The translations under genes and the position numbers were made by a program. Below the pieces are notes generated by a model that saw only the letters and a list, made by a program, of their open reading frames with translations, did not search any database and was not told where the DNA came from. 64,000 nucleotides of DNA from Paenibacillus cymbidii (lineage in GTDB: Bacteria > Bacillota > Bacilli > Paenibacillales > NBRC-103111): positions 1-64,000 of the forward strand of contig NZ_SHLX01000012.1 of NCBI RefSeq assembly GCF_004764705.1, given 5' to 3'. Of the stretch, positions 41,552-51,100 are shown piece after piece. The first letter of the stretch is position 1. Every line of letters starts with the position of its first letter.

Positions 41552-42484
41552 GTGGGCAAAGAAGCAAACGAAAGGAACCATTATCCGGGCAGCGACGAAA
41601 TCGAACGCTGGCTAGCGGCGATTTGGCAAGCCGCTTGCGATGCGGATTGCCGTATCGAGGAGCTGCCGCTGCACGGCTTTTCGCATCGTCTTGGCATCCA
41701 TCATGCCGAAGAGGAATTTCGTTATATCCGCTTCACGATCGCGGGACAAAACCCGTTCTATGCGTATTGGCAACCGGCGGCGTCCGCTCCTGCGCCATTG
41801 CTCGTCCATGTGCCGGGTTACGGCTCGGAAATCAGTACGCACCCGGAGCTTGCGGCAATCGGTTTTCATGTGCTGCACGTTTCCCCGCTTGGCTATGGTA
41901 CGCCCGAGGGGCCGGACGAATCCATGTTCGTCGACGGCATCTGGCAATGGCCGGTGCTGCCCGATACAATCGCCAGCTCGGCAACAAAGGGATACAACGA
42001 CTGGCTGATGAATGTTGCGGTTGCCGTCCGGTGGGCAACAAGCAGGAGCGATACGCTGCCGAACCGCGTATCCTTCTTCGGCACAAGCCAGGGCGGAGGA
42101 GCGTCGTTGCTGCTTGGCTCGCTGTTCCGGGACCGGGGCGTTCGCTGCGTGGCCGCCGACCTGCCGTATTTGACCAACTTTCCGCTTGCGGACGGCAGGG
42201 GCGGCTACCGCAAAGCCTGGAGGGCGCTTGATAAGCTGGAGGACCGCGGCGCGGGTTGGGTCGGTCTCGGATATATCGACACCTTGTCGCATACCGATCG
42301 TCTTACATGTCCGGTGCTGCTCACGGCAGGCTCCGCCGACGAAACGACTCCGGCCGATACGATTGAAAGCTTGTTCGCCAGGCTGCCCGGCACGCGGTCT
42401 TATACGTTGCTGAACGGGGTCGGTCACCGATATACGCGCGAGTTCATCCATTTGGCGGCAGCCTGGTTTCGGCTGTATGCATGA
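41552..42484 (+). CDS. Alpha/beta-hydrolase, acetyl-xylan-esterase-like
   Basis: The 310-residue esterase is of the AXE1/cephalosporin-C-deacetylase type. The nucleophile elbow GTSQGGGASL, the acid in GSADETTPADT, and the His in GVGHRYTRE form the triad, and an oxyanion-side GYGSEISTHPELAAIG segment precedes them. GTG is chosen as start because TAAGGAG lies nine bases upstream; the earlier in-frame TTG directly touches the ribosome site. There is no signal peptide, so it would deacetylate imported oligosaccharides. It leads the gene set that continues with an oxidoreductase and an ABC triad. Confidence 0.82.
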   Translation: MGKEANERNHYPGSDEIERWLAAIWQAACDADCRIEELPLHGFSHRLGIHHAEEEFRYIRFTIAGQNPFYAYWQPAASAPAPLLVHVPGYGSEISTHPELAAIGFHVLHVSPLGYGTPEGPDESMFVDGIWQWPVLPDTIASSATKGYNDWLMNVAVAVRWATSRSDTLPNRVSFFGTSQGGGASLLLGSLFRDRGVRCVAADLPYLTNFPLADGRGGYRKAWRALDKLEDRGAGWVGLGYIDTLSHTDRLTCPVLLTAGSADETTPADTIESLFARLPGTRSYTLLNGVGHRYTREFIHLAAAWFRLYA

Positions 42485-42499
42485 AGGGAGAAGATGACA

Positions 42500-43486
42500 A
42501 TGACCTTATCGATTCTCGTGATCGGATGCGGGCACATCGCAACCGCGCATCACGGTCCCGCCTTGGCGGCGCATGCGGCTGTGTCTCCGGAGCTGCGGCT
42601 TGCGGCATGCTGCGATACCGATGCGGCTCGAGCCGCAACGTTCGCCGGCAAGTTCGGGTTCGCGCGAAGCTATGCCGATGCGGCAACGATGCTGGCGGCG
42701 GAAAGGGCGGACGCCGTCATGCTGCTCGTGCCGCCCGATCGGACCGCCGCCTTGGCGGCAAGCGTCATGGCGGCGGGATGCCGCAACCTACTGATCGAGA
42801 AGCCGCCGGGCTTGAACGCGGACGAAGCGCGGACGATTCATTGTGCGGCGCAGATCCATGGGGCCACACCGATGGTCGCCTTCAACAGGCGTCATATGCC
42901 GGTCGTGCGCGAGCTGCGCGGAAGGCTGGGGCTATTGCCGCCGGGTGATATTCACCACATTCGTTACGAGCTGATCCGTTATCGCCGAACCGATCGGGAT
43001 TTTTCGGTAACGGCGATTCACGGACTCGACACGGCCCGGTTTCTGGCGGGATCCGACTATGCGCAGCTGGAATTCGCTTACAAGGAACTGCCGCATATTT
43101 CGCAGGGCGTTGCGAATATAACCGCGCGAGGTTCCTTTGTTTCGGGCACGGCGGTCGATCTGATATTCGCTCCCGTGTCCGGAGCGAATATCGAACGGGT
43201 GACGGTTCACGCGCGCGATCGGATGCTTGTGGCCGAGCTGCCGTTCGGAAGCTCGCTCGGCGGTTGCGGCCGGCTGATCGAATATAGGGACGGAGCCGTG
43301 AGCGACTTGTGGGAGGTCGATTCGCGTCCGGGAGACGGCAACGGATTTCATGAAGAAATCGGGGAATTCCTCTCCTGCGCGGCAGAGGGGCGCGCGCCGG
43401 AGGATGATGTGCTGTCCGCCGTGCAAGCGGTCGAAGCAGCCGCATGCATCCGCAGCAGGGCGGGCCGTTTTGGCAATTCGGAATGA
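42500..43486 (+). CDS. Gfo/Idh/MocA family oxidoreductase
   Basis: The 328-residue protein has the Rossmann motif ILVIGCGHIATAH, the EKP lysine in LLIEKPPGLN, and TAIHGLDTARFL in place of the usual His-Asp catalytic loop (the His and Asp are kept, four residues apart). The C-terminal domain is a typical beta-sheet. AAGGGAG fits the second ATG (nine bases) better than the first (three bases), so the shorter start is given. It is followed after about 200 bases by a truncated isomerase gene. Oxidation of a sugar hydroxyl is likely; the substrate is unknown. Confidence 0.85.
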   Translation: MTLSILVIGCGHIATAHHGPALAAHAAVSPELRLAACCDTDAARAATFAGKFGFARSYADAATMLAAERADAVMLLVPPDRTAALAASVMAAGCRNLLIEKPPGLNADEARTIHCAAQIHGATPMVAFNRRHMPVVRELRGRLGLLPPGDIHHIRYELIRYRRTDRDFSVTAIHGLDTARFLAGSDYAQLEFAYKELPHISQGVANITARGSFVSGTAVDLIFAPVSGANIERVTVHARDRMLVAELPFGSSLGGCGRLIEYRDGAVSDLWEVDSRPGDGNGFHEEIGEFLSCAAEGRAPEDDVLSAVQAVEAAACIRSRAGRFGNSE

Positions 43487-43509
43487 TTTGCGCTGCGAAA
43501 TGGAGGTGT

Positions 43510-43566
43510 GCACATTTTCAACTTCTTCGCCAAATTATTATGAATAGGTAAATTGGCGTAATGTGC
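43510..43566. promoter_or_regulatory. Large nested dyad, candidate operator
   Basis: Outer arms GCACATT (43510-43516) and AATGTGC (43560-43566) are perfect. Inner arms CGCCAA (43528-43533) and TTGGCG (43553-43558) are also perfect. The AT-rich centre ATTATTATGAATAG resembles a -10 region. No U-tract follows, so a regulator site upstream of the third ABC operon is more likely than a terminator. Confidence 0.5.
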
Positions 43567-43695
43567 GTAATAAAGATCATTGCTTCGTTGCCGAATTTCG
43601 CTACTCTTGAAGTAAACGCGAGATCGACTGTTATGGCGCGGCTGACGCTGGACGAAGATCGCGAACGTCATGATTGCGCAATGAAGGAGAGCAGA

Positions 43696-44358
43696 ATGAA
43701 AATCGCTTTTTCGACATTAGGCTGCCCGGCATGGAGCTGGGAACGAATTTTGGACCAAGCAGCCTCCCTCGGCTACGACGGGATCGAGGTTCGCGGCGTG
43801 AACGGGGAGATGTCGCTGGCCGCGTGCGAACCGTTCCGGCCGGATCGCATCACCCATACGTTACGGCAATTGCGGGAGCGGGAACTGGACATCGTATGTC
43901 TGGGAACTTCCTGCAGCTTCCACGATAAAAGCGGGTTCGTACGCGCCGTAGAAGAAGGAATGGCGGCCATCGAGCTCGCTCAGCGGCTCTGCGCCCCGTA
44001 TATCCGAGTATTCGGGGGAACGGTTCCCGAGTTCGGCAGCAAAGAGGAAACGGTTCATCAAGTTGTGCACGGACTTCGCACGTTATGCGGACATGCAGCG
44101 GGCAGAGATGTAACCGTGCTGCTGGAGACGCATGGAGACTTTTGCTTGGCGGACGATGTGGCGAATATCGTTCGCAAGGTCGGACCCGGTCGTTTTGGCG
44201 TGCTTTGGGATATGGGAAATACGGCCAAACATCATACAGGCGGCGCCCCGTCCGGCGAAAGCCCGGAAAAGACAGTCGGGAAGCTTGCTTCATCGATTCG
44301 CCACGTTCATTTCAAAGACACGCCGAACAAGCGGGTCATTGTTCTCCCGATATTATAA
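43696..44358 (+). pseudogene. C-terminally truncated sugar isomerase/epimerase barrel
   Basis: The 220-residue frame matches the AP-endonuclease-2 TIM-barrel family through its first three quarters: KIAFSTLGCPAWSWERIL, VLLETHGDF, GVLWDMGNTAKHH and IRHVHFKD. It then ends in VIVLPIL and a stop, where relatives continue for about 55 more residues carrying the last metal Glu. The lost strand and helix close the barrel, so the product is probably inactive unless it acts in a complex. The true start follows AAGGAGA; upstream in-frame codons cross the dyad. The reading frame ends 38 bases before the permease start, consistent with a deletion that joined the two genes. Confidence 0.7.
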
Positions 44359-44396
44359 GTCCCATGGGGGCATCGAATCGAAAGGAGGGGGCGATC

Positions 44397-45350
44397 TTGA
44401 GCATTCCCCGCTCGCCCGCGGCGGCCAATCATCCGGTCAAGCCATACAAACCGTCTCTCTCCGCGCGCATATGGAAACAGCGGTACGGTTTCATGTTGCT
44501 TATTCCGGGCCTGGCCTATTTTATCGTCTATCGTTATGTCCCTATGCTGGGGAATATTATTGCGTTCCAGGACTTCAGCCCTTATCAAGGTTTTCTTAAA
44601 AGCGACTGGGTCGGGTGGAAACACTTTGCCCGCATATTCGACGACACGGAAGTCCTTCGCGTCATCCGCAACACATTATGGTTGTCCTTTCTGCAAATCA
44701 TATTCGCCTTTCCGGTTCCGGTCGTGCTGTCGATTATGATGAACGAGCTGCGCAGCGATCGGTTCAAGCGCATCACGCAATCGATCGTATACTTGCCTTA
44801 TTTTCTTTCTTGGGTCGTCGTGATCGGGATCGCTACCGTATTTCTCAGAAGCGACGGCGTTATCAATCACATTACGGAATGGATGGGCAGGGAGCCGATC
44901 GTCTTTTTGCAAGAGCCGAGTTTGTTCATGCCAATCATCGTTATTGAAGTGATCTGGAAAGAATCGGGCTGGGGCACGATCATATTCCTTGCTGCGCTGG
45001 CCGGCGTCAATCCAAGCCTGTACGAAGCGGCGGTCGTGGACGGCGCCGGACGTTGGAGACGAATCTGGCACGTGACGCTGCCGGCTATTCGCGGCACGGT
45101 CGTCATCCTGCTCATTCTTCGTCTCGGCAATGTGCTTGATTCCGGCTTCGAGCAAATTTTTCTCATGCTGAATCCGTTTGTGATGAAAGCGGGTGACGTT
45201 CTGGACACCTATGTCTATTTCAAAGGGATCCAACAAGCCGATTTCAGCTTCGGCACCGCCGTAGGATTGTTCAAGGGAGCGGTCGGGCTCGTCCTTATCG
45301 TCGGTGCGAACCGATTGGCCAAACGTTTCGGCGAACAAGGCATCTATTAG
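44397..45350 (+). CDS. Sugar ABC transporter permease, LplB type
   Basis: The 317-residue CUT1 permease has a basic, Pro-rich N-terminus, six hydrophobic segments, the EAA loop EAAVVDGAGRWRRIWH and the terminus KRFGEQGIY. The start is TTG, with AAGGAGGGG about eight bases upstream. A long in-frame extension runs back through the truncated isomerase gene in another frame and is ignored. It is the first subunit of the third triad. Confidence 0.9.
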   Translation: MSIPRSPAAANHPVKPYKPSLSARIWKQRYGFMLLIPGLAYFIVYRYVPMLGNIIAFQDFSPYQGFLKSDWVGWKHFARIFDDTEVLRVIRNTLWLSFLQIIFAFPVPVVLSIMMNELRSDRFKRITQSIVYLPYFLSWVVVIGIATVFLRSDGVINHITEWMGREPIVFLQEPSLFMPIIVIEVIWKESGWGTIIFLAALAGVNPSLYEAAVVDGAGRWRRIWHVTLPAIRGTVVILLILRLGNVLDSGFEQIFLMLNPFVMKAGDVLDTYVYFKGIQQADFSFGTAVGLFKGAVGLVLIVGANRLAKRFGEQGIY

Positions 45351-45401
45351 AGCGGTCGCCATATCGACTTATTAAAAGCAAGAAAGGGGTTGCACCGGTC
45401 G

Positions 45402-46280
45402 ATGAAACGAACGGCTTGGGAAAAGCTCGGGGATTCGATGAATATTATTTTGCTTGCCGTAGTTGCCCTTGTTATGTTTTTTCCTTTCTATTATATCGTC
45501 GTCGTGTCGTTCGCTACGTACGAAGACTATTTATCTGTCGATTTGCTGCTATGGCCGAAAGAGTGGGTCTTGGACGCTTACGAGTACATTTTCGAATCGA
45601 AAGAATTCATTCGTTCGGTCGGCGTTACGATTTTCGTAACGGTTGCGGGCACATTGGTCAACTTGGCGATGACCGCCAGCATGGCTTATGCGCTAACCCG
45701 GCGACTGGCCGGCCAAAATTTTTTCATGTTCCTTGTTCTGTTTACGTTCATGTTCTCTCCCGGGATCATACCGACCTATTTGATCGTCAAGGCGACAGGC
45801 TTGCTCGACACCTATTGGGCGCTGATTGTTCCGACGGCTATCAATGCCTTCAATTTGATTGTGATGCGGGAGTTTTTCACGAGCATTCCGGAGGAGCTCA
45901 ACGATGCGGCGGTCATCGACGGGGCTAACGAGCTGCAGAGCTTCTTGCGGGTCATTATTCCGCTCGCCAAGCCGGCATTGGCGGCGTTCGGCCTGTTCTA
46001 TGCGGTGTATCATTGGAACACGTATTTTACAGCCATTCTGTACTTGAACGACTCGACCAAATGGACCGTGCAAGTCATCCTGCGCCAGATCGTCCTTCTC
46101 AACGAGGCGACGAACAGCCTGTCCGCCGCCAGGGATGCCGCCCGCGCAGGCTCCGAGCCGCCGGAAGAAACGATCGGCATGGCGGCGATTCTGCTCGCCA
46201 CCGCCCCGATTCTGCTCGTATATCCGTTTCTGCAGCGCCACTTTGCCAAGGGGGTGATGCTCGGATCCGTAAAAGGATAG
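45402..46280 (+). CDS. Sugar ABC transporter permease, YtcP/LplC type
   Basis: The 292-residue partner permease has the EAA-type loop DAAVIDGANELQSFLR and the terminus KGVMLGSVKG. It closely resembles the first-triad YtcP-type permease, including the WTVQVILRQIV segment before the last loop, so the two transporters may share ancestry. AAGAAAGGGG lies 12 bases upstream of the ATG; a TTG nearer by is on top of the site. Confidence 0.92.
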   Translation: MKRTAWEKLGDSMNIILLAVVALVMFFPFYYIVVVSFATYEDYLSVDLLLWPKEWVLDAYEYIFESKEFIRSVGVTIFVTVAGTLVNLAMTASMAYALTRRLAGQNFFMFLVLFTFMFSPGIIPTYLIVKATGLLDTYWALIVPTAINAFNLIVMREFFTSIPEELNDAAVIDGANELQSFLRVIIPLAKPALAAFGLFYAVYHWNTYFTAILYLNDSTKWTVQVILRQIVLLNEATNSLSAARDAARAGSEPPEETIGMAAILLATAPILLVYPFLQRHFAKGVMLGSVKG

Positions 46281-46337
46281 TCGGAGTCCGTCGGATATAG
46301 GCGCAGTTCGGCAACGGAAGCTGGTTACGCGAAACGG

Positions 46338-46361
46338 CATTCGATTCAGCATTCGATTCAT
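46338..46361. repeat. Short tandem repeat before the binding-protein gene
   Basis: CATTCGATTCAG is followed directly by CATTCGATTCAT, two 12-base copies differing at the last base, in the leader between the permease gene and the lipoprotein gene. Function is unknown. Confidence 0.45.
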
Positions 46362-46385
46362 CAATCGGGAGGGAAAAGTAAATCT

Positions 46386-48017
46386 ATGAGACAGAAAATG
46401 AGAAACGGTTTGATCGTCTTGACGGCCGGCGCGGCAATCGCGACTGTTGCCGCTTGCAGCAGCGGCGACAACAACGCCAAGGATCAATCCCCGTCGCCGG
46501 GCAGTCCGGCCAGTTCCGCCAGCCCGGCGGCACCGACAAAGGCGGTAAAGGATTTGACGAAAAAGATCACGATTTCCAAAATCGCCGGAACCTGGGCGGC
46601 GCCGGTGTATTCGCCGGACGGAGCCGGCGTCAAAGCGATCAACGAGCGGTACAATGTCGATTTCAAATCGCAATACGTCCCTTATGACGAGTATGCAAAC
46701 AAGCTTCCCGTCGTGATGGCCGGCGGCGGATTGCCCGATATGATCGGCATGGAAACGGTTGACGCCAACTTCGTCAAGTGGGCCAAGCAAGGCGCATTCC
46801 TGCCGCTCAATGAGTACATCGACAAATATCCGACGTTGAAGGCGATTCCGAAAAGCGTGTGGGACGCCGTTACCGTAAACGGCAAAATATACGCCATTCC
46901 GGACTACTTTCCGAAAAAATACGGCAAAAAACCGATCATCCGCAAAGACTGGCTGGATAATCTCGGCTTGAAGATGCCAACCAATTATGACGAATTGACG
47001 AAAGTCGCCATAGCTTTCGCCAAGAACGATCCGGACCGGAACGGCAAGGACGATACGTACGGCGTCGGAATGGTCAACACGGCGGCGGGCTCGATTACAT
47101 ACGGCGTTCCAATGGGAGCGGCCTGGGACGGCGGCTGGTACCACAAGAACGCCGCCGGTCAATTTATTCCGGGGCTGATCTCTCCGGGCTTCAAGAAACA
47201 AATCGAAGTGCTCCGCGACCTGTATGCCGCCGGCGCGCTCAACAAGGATTGGCCGGTTGCCAAAATCGGCGACATCCGCAACGATTTCTTCGCCGGCAAA
47301 TACGGCATCTTCTACGAGCAGCCGTATGACATTTCGTCCAAGCGGTTCGAGAACCTGAAGAAGGTTGCGCCGAATGCGGAAATCGCGGTCATCCCGCCGT
47401 TCGCGCAGGAAGACGGGAAGAAAGGTTTCCTCGGCTTGTCCGGCTATTACGAGATGTTCGCCCTGAATGCCGGCATCAAGAACGACCCGGACAAGATCAA
47501 TCGGATCTTGCTGATGCTGGACGAATTCCGCACCTTTATTCCGGTCGACCAGCGTACGCCGAACAACGAATATTTCAACTGGAAGAACGGCGGCGTCAAT
47601 ACGGGATACACGATGGTCAACGGCTTCGCGATCGACAAGGACGAGGCGCAGGAAACGCAACCGGAGAACTACATGACAAACCGCGGATGGGCGCCGAACG
47701 ACGAGGCCAACGAACCCGAAAAGCTGATGCAGGAGCCGTTTACGCAAAGCTTTATCAAGAACGCCGTGGCCGTGCTGAAAAATACCCAGGTGTACATGGA
47801 TCCGATCAATCGGGTGCATTCCGAATTGTACGATGCCAAACAGTCCGAGCTTACCAAGAAGCTGAATGTGCATCATGTCAAGATGGTCGTCGGCCAGGAG
47901 TCGATCGACAATTGGGATGCGGCGGTGAAGGAATATTTATCGGGCGGCGGCCAGGAGGTCATCGATGACGTGAACAAGCTGATGAAAGAAGCCGGCATAG
48001 GCGGCGAATGGGAATAA
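46386..48017 (+). CDS. Extracellular solute-binding lipoprotein
   Basis: The 543-residue receptor of the third triad has a lipobox VAAC with lipidated Cys24, a Ser/Pro/Ala linker, and a binding domain with NDPDRNGKDDTYG. The first-triad receptor has the same length, and the segments YIDKYPTLKAIPKSVWD and RKDWLDNLGLKMPTNYDEL recur there, so the two are paralogues probably binding related ligands. GGGAGGG precedes the ATG by about a dozen bases. A terminator follows directly. Confidence 0.92.
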   Translation: MRQKMRNGLIVLTAGAAIATVAACSSGDNNAKDQSPSPGSPASSASPAAPTKAVKDLTKKITISKIAGTWAAPVYSPDGAGVKAINERYNVDFKSQYVPYDEYANKLPVVMAGGGLPDMIGMETVDANFVKWAKQGAFLPLNEYIDKYPTLKAIPKSVWDAVTVNGKIYAIPDYFPKKYGKKPIIRKDWLDNLGLKMPTNYDELTKVAIAFAKNDPDRNGKDDTYGVGMVNTAAGSITYGVPMGAAWDGGWYHKNAAGQFIPGLISPGFKKQIEVLRDLYAAGALNKDWPVAKIGDIRNDFFAGKYGIFYEQPYDISSKRFENLKKVAPNAEIAVIPPFAQEDGKKGFLGLSGYYEMFALNAGIKNDPDKINRILLMLDEFRTFIPVDQRTPNNEYFNWKNGGVNTGYTMVNGFAIDKDEAQETQPENYMTNRGWAPNDEANEPEKLMQEPFTQSFIKNAVAVLKNTQVYMDPINRVHSELYDAKQSELTKKLNVHHVKMVVGQESIDNWDAAVKEYLSGGGQEVIDDVNKLMKEAGIGGEWE

Positions 48018-48023
48018 GATGCG

Positions 48024-48062
48024 AACGGATGGGGAGGTAGCTCTCCCATCCGTTTTCTTTCC
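48024..48062 (+). terminator. Rho-independent terminator after the third triad
   Basis: AACGGATGGG/CCCATCCGTT (10 bp) with an inner GAG/CTC stem and GTAG loop is followed by TTTTCTTT. It lies seven bases after the receptor stop codon, so the downstream GH42-like gene depends on read-through or its own promoter. Confidence 0.88.
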
Positions 48063-48102
48063 GGCTTCGGGTTATCATGGGTTGGAGGATGGAGGGAACA
48101 AC

Positions 48103-51100
48103 TTGACTGCGAAACGATACGATATCGACTATTCCGCCGAAATCGGTACAGATGTCCCGAAACGGCTCCGTTTGCTTGCGGGAGAGAAACCGAAGGTGCT
48201 GTTCCTGCCGAGCGTCCGCACCGGGAGAGAAATCGTGGAGCTGGTCCGCCGGACCGGAATCGATTATCGAACCGTGACATACGACAGGGCGTGGGATCTT
48301 AACAAATGGGGTTTCGGCGACTTTTACGATGTACGGGCGTCGATTGGCGACTTCAGGATCATGTTGGAAAATTTGGAGAGGGTCGTCACGTCGGATGAGA
48401 AGTTTGACGCGATGGTTATTCCCGGCGTGAACGGCTGGTCCCACTTCTCGGAACGAACGCGTCAGGCGATCGAGCGACGCGTCGCCGCAGGGGAGGGGTT
48501 GGTGCTGATCAAGCCGTTTCACGGCGCCGACATGGAGCCGTCCGGCGAGTTGCAGCGGTTGTCTCCGTTGATCAATCGCTTCGAGGAAGGGTTCGGCACC
48601 GATGCAAACGCCGGAGGAGGATACCCGGCCATCGCGTTCGACGCGCTGCGTTCGGAAGCGTGGGTTCCCGGCAGCCACTATATCGCCAGCGGTATTCCGT
48701 TCGACTTGTTTCCGTATCGGGACATTGCGTATTACCCTTACGATTCCGTCGGCGAAACGATAATCGCTTCCGTCTCCGGCGATCCGATCGCTGCCGTCCA
48801 AGAATACGGATCGGGCAGGGTCGCGGCATTCGGCTTTTATCCTCGCGACATTCTCCCTCAACACAGCGCCTTTACGGGAGCGGAGTCGACGTTTGACGGC
48901 ATTGTCGAGAAATGGGGAGGTGCCAGGCACAGCCTTTCCTTCCCGTACTTGGACTATTTTTACGAACTGATCTATCGCAGCATTCTGTGGGCGGCCAGGC
49001 GGGAGCAGCCGAACAGCCTAACCGCCGTGACGGTCCGGGAAGGCGGCATTGCCGTAACGCCTCAATGGGACGCGGGTTGTACGATCGCGTATGCGATCAA
49101 GGACAACGACGATGGAGCGGTGGAGGAAGGAACGGCTGCCGGATTTGACGTCGCGTTGCCGGAGTGCCTGAAGGCGGGAGGAGAGTACCGGGTCGAAATC
49201 AATTTGATGAAGGAAGGCGCGTTGCTGGATTGGGCGACGGTTGCAGTCCGTTATCCGCTTGTTTCGCGGCTGACGGCCGCCTCGTGCGAGCCGTCCGCTG
49301 CCGTTGCGGGTGAAACCGTTACGGCGACGTTCCGCTTGGAGGGCGGACCTGCCGGCGTCGAACTGTCCGTTGTCGACGATTTCGACCGCCTGCTAGCAAT
49401 GCGCCAGGCCAATGTGTCTAGGGACGGCGAATTGTCGCTTGTATTCGATACAACCGATGTCAGGTCGCTGCACATTCGCTTTCGCGCCGAACTATTCATT
49501 GACGGCTTCCGTGTTCAGCGGCTGGAGACGCCGCGCGTTGCGGTTGCGCCCGCGCAGCGTGCAATCGACGATTTCGAAGTATTCATGTGCCCGCAGAATC
49601 GCGGTCAAGGAGAGTGGCTGCCGCTTGTCGGGCGGCTCTTCCGCGGCATGGGGGTAACCGGGCTGTTCCCCGGCAGCCCGCAGACGCTGACGATGTCGGG
49701 AGTGGAAGGACTTGGCATTTACTGGTATCATCGGGGAGGTTACGTCGAGCGCAAGGAAATGTATCTCCGCACCAAGGACAAGACGTATTTGCACCGATAC
49801 CCGTGTTTGAACGATCCGGCATTCTGGGAGCATACCGAACGGAACATGAGGGCGGTCATCCGCGAGAACAAGCGGTTCGGCCCCGTTTCCTACTTTGCCA
49901 ACGACGAAGGTTCGCTCACTTGCTACGTGGATGAGCTAGACTTGTGCTTCTGTCAGCATTGCATGAAGGAAATGCGCCGGTGGCTCGGGTACGAATACGG
50001 CGGGTTGGAGCGGTTGAATGATGCCTGGGGCACACAATTCCCGAGCTGGGACGATGTCGTTCCTTTCACGATGGAGGAAGCCCAGGCAAGCGGGCAATTC
50101 GCACCGTGGGCCGATCATCGGCAGTTCATGGAAATGACGTTCGCGGATGCATACCGGAACATCGGCGCCATCATTCGGAGCGAGGACGCCGGCGGCGTTA
50201 TCCGGATGTCCGGCTGCCAGGCCTCCACCGCTTTTTCCGGCTACGACTATTACGAGCTTCACCGCCATGTCGGCTATTTCGAAGCTTATTCATCGGGCAA
50301 CCAATACGAGCTCCACCGTTCGTTTGCGAGACCGGATACGATTATCGGCGCCTGGTTCGGGTATGGCGCGGACGGCGCGTACGTCCGCAACCGCATCTGG
50401 AACGCCGTGTTCCACGGTGTTACGCTCATCAGCATTTTCTGGGAGTACAGCTGTCTCAATCCCGACTTTACTTACAGCCGTTCCGCGCGCGATATGAGCG
50501 TCGCATTTCTCGAACTGAAGCGCAAGGGAATCGGCAAGCTGCTGCTGCATGCCGCGAAGCGGGACTCGCTCGGCATCGCCGTTCATTATTCGATGGCATC
50601 GATCCACGGCTCGTTTATCATGGATGACAAAACGCGGTTCGAAGCGAACCGGCAAGGCTGGATTCACCTGCTGGAAGACCTCGGCTATCAGTATGATTTT
50701 GTCGCCAGCCAGCAGATCGAAGCGGGGGAGCTGCAGGGGTACCGGCTATTGATTCTGCCATATTCGATTGCGCTCAGCGAAACGGAGGCGGAGCAAATTC
50801 GCCAATTCGCCGCCTCCGGCGGCATCGTCGTCGGCGATTTGCAGACTGGCCTTATGGACGAGCATTGCCGGTTGTTTCCGTCGGGGAAGCTTGACGATCT
50901 GTTCGGAATCGAACGATTGACCCGCAGAGCCAAGCCGTTCTATATCAACAACGGACTGAGGGCGAATCCCGGCTTCACGCATTTCGATTTTGCGGTCTGT
51001 CACCATCCCGGTCGCGAAGAAGCGGAGTCCGGTATTGTCATCGCCGAAATCGGCACGCGCGAGCATGGCGGGATCGCTGCCGGACATGACGATTTTCTCG

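Noticed and set aside
45693..47876. A 727-codon minus-strand frame
   Set aside because: Antisense to the third-triad permease and receptor genes; no ribosome site or domain.
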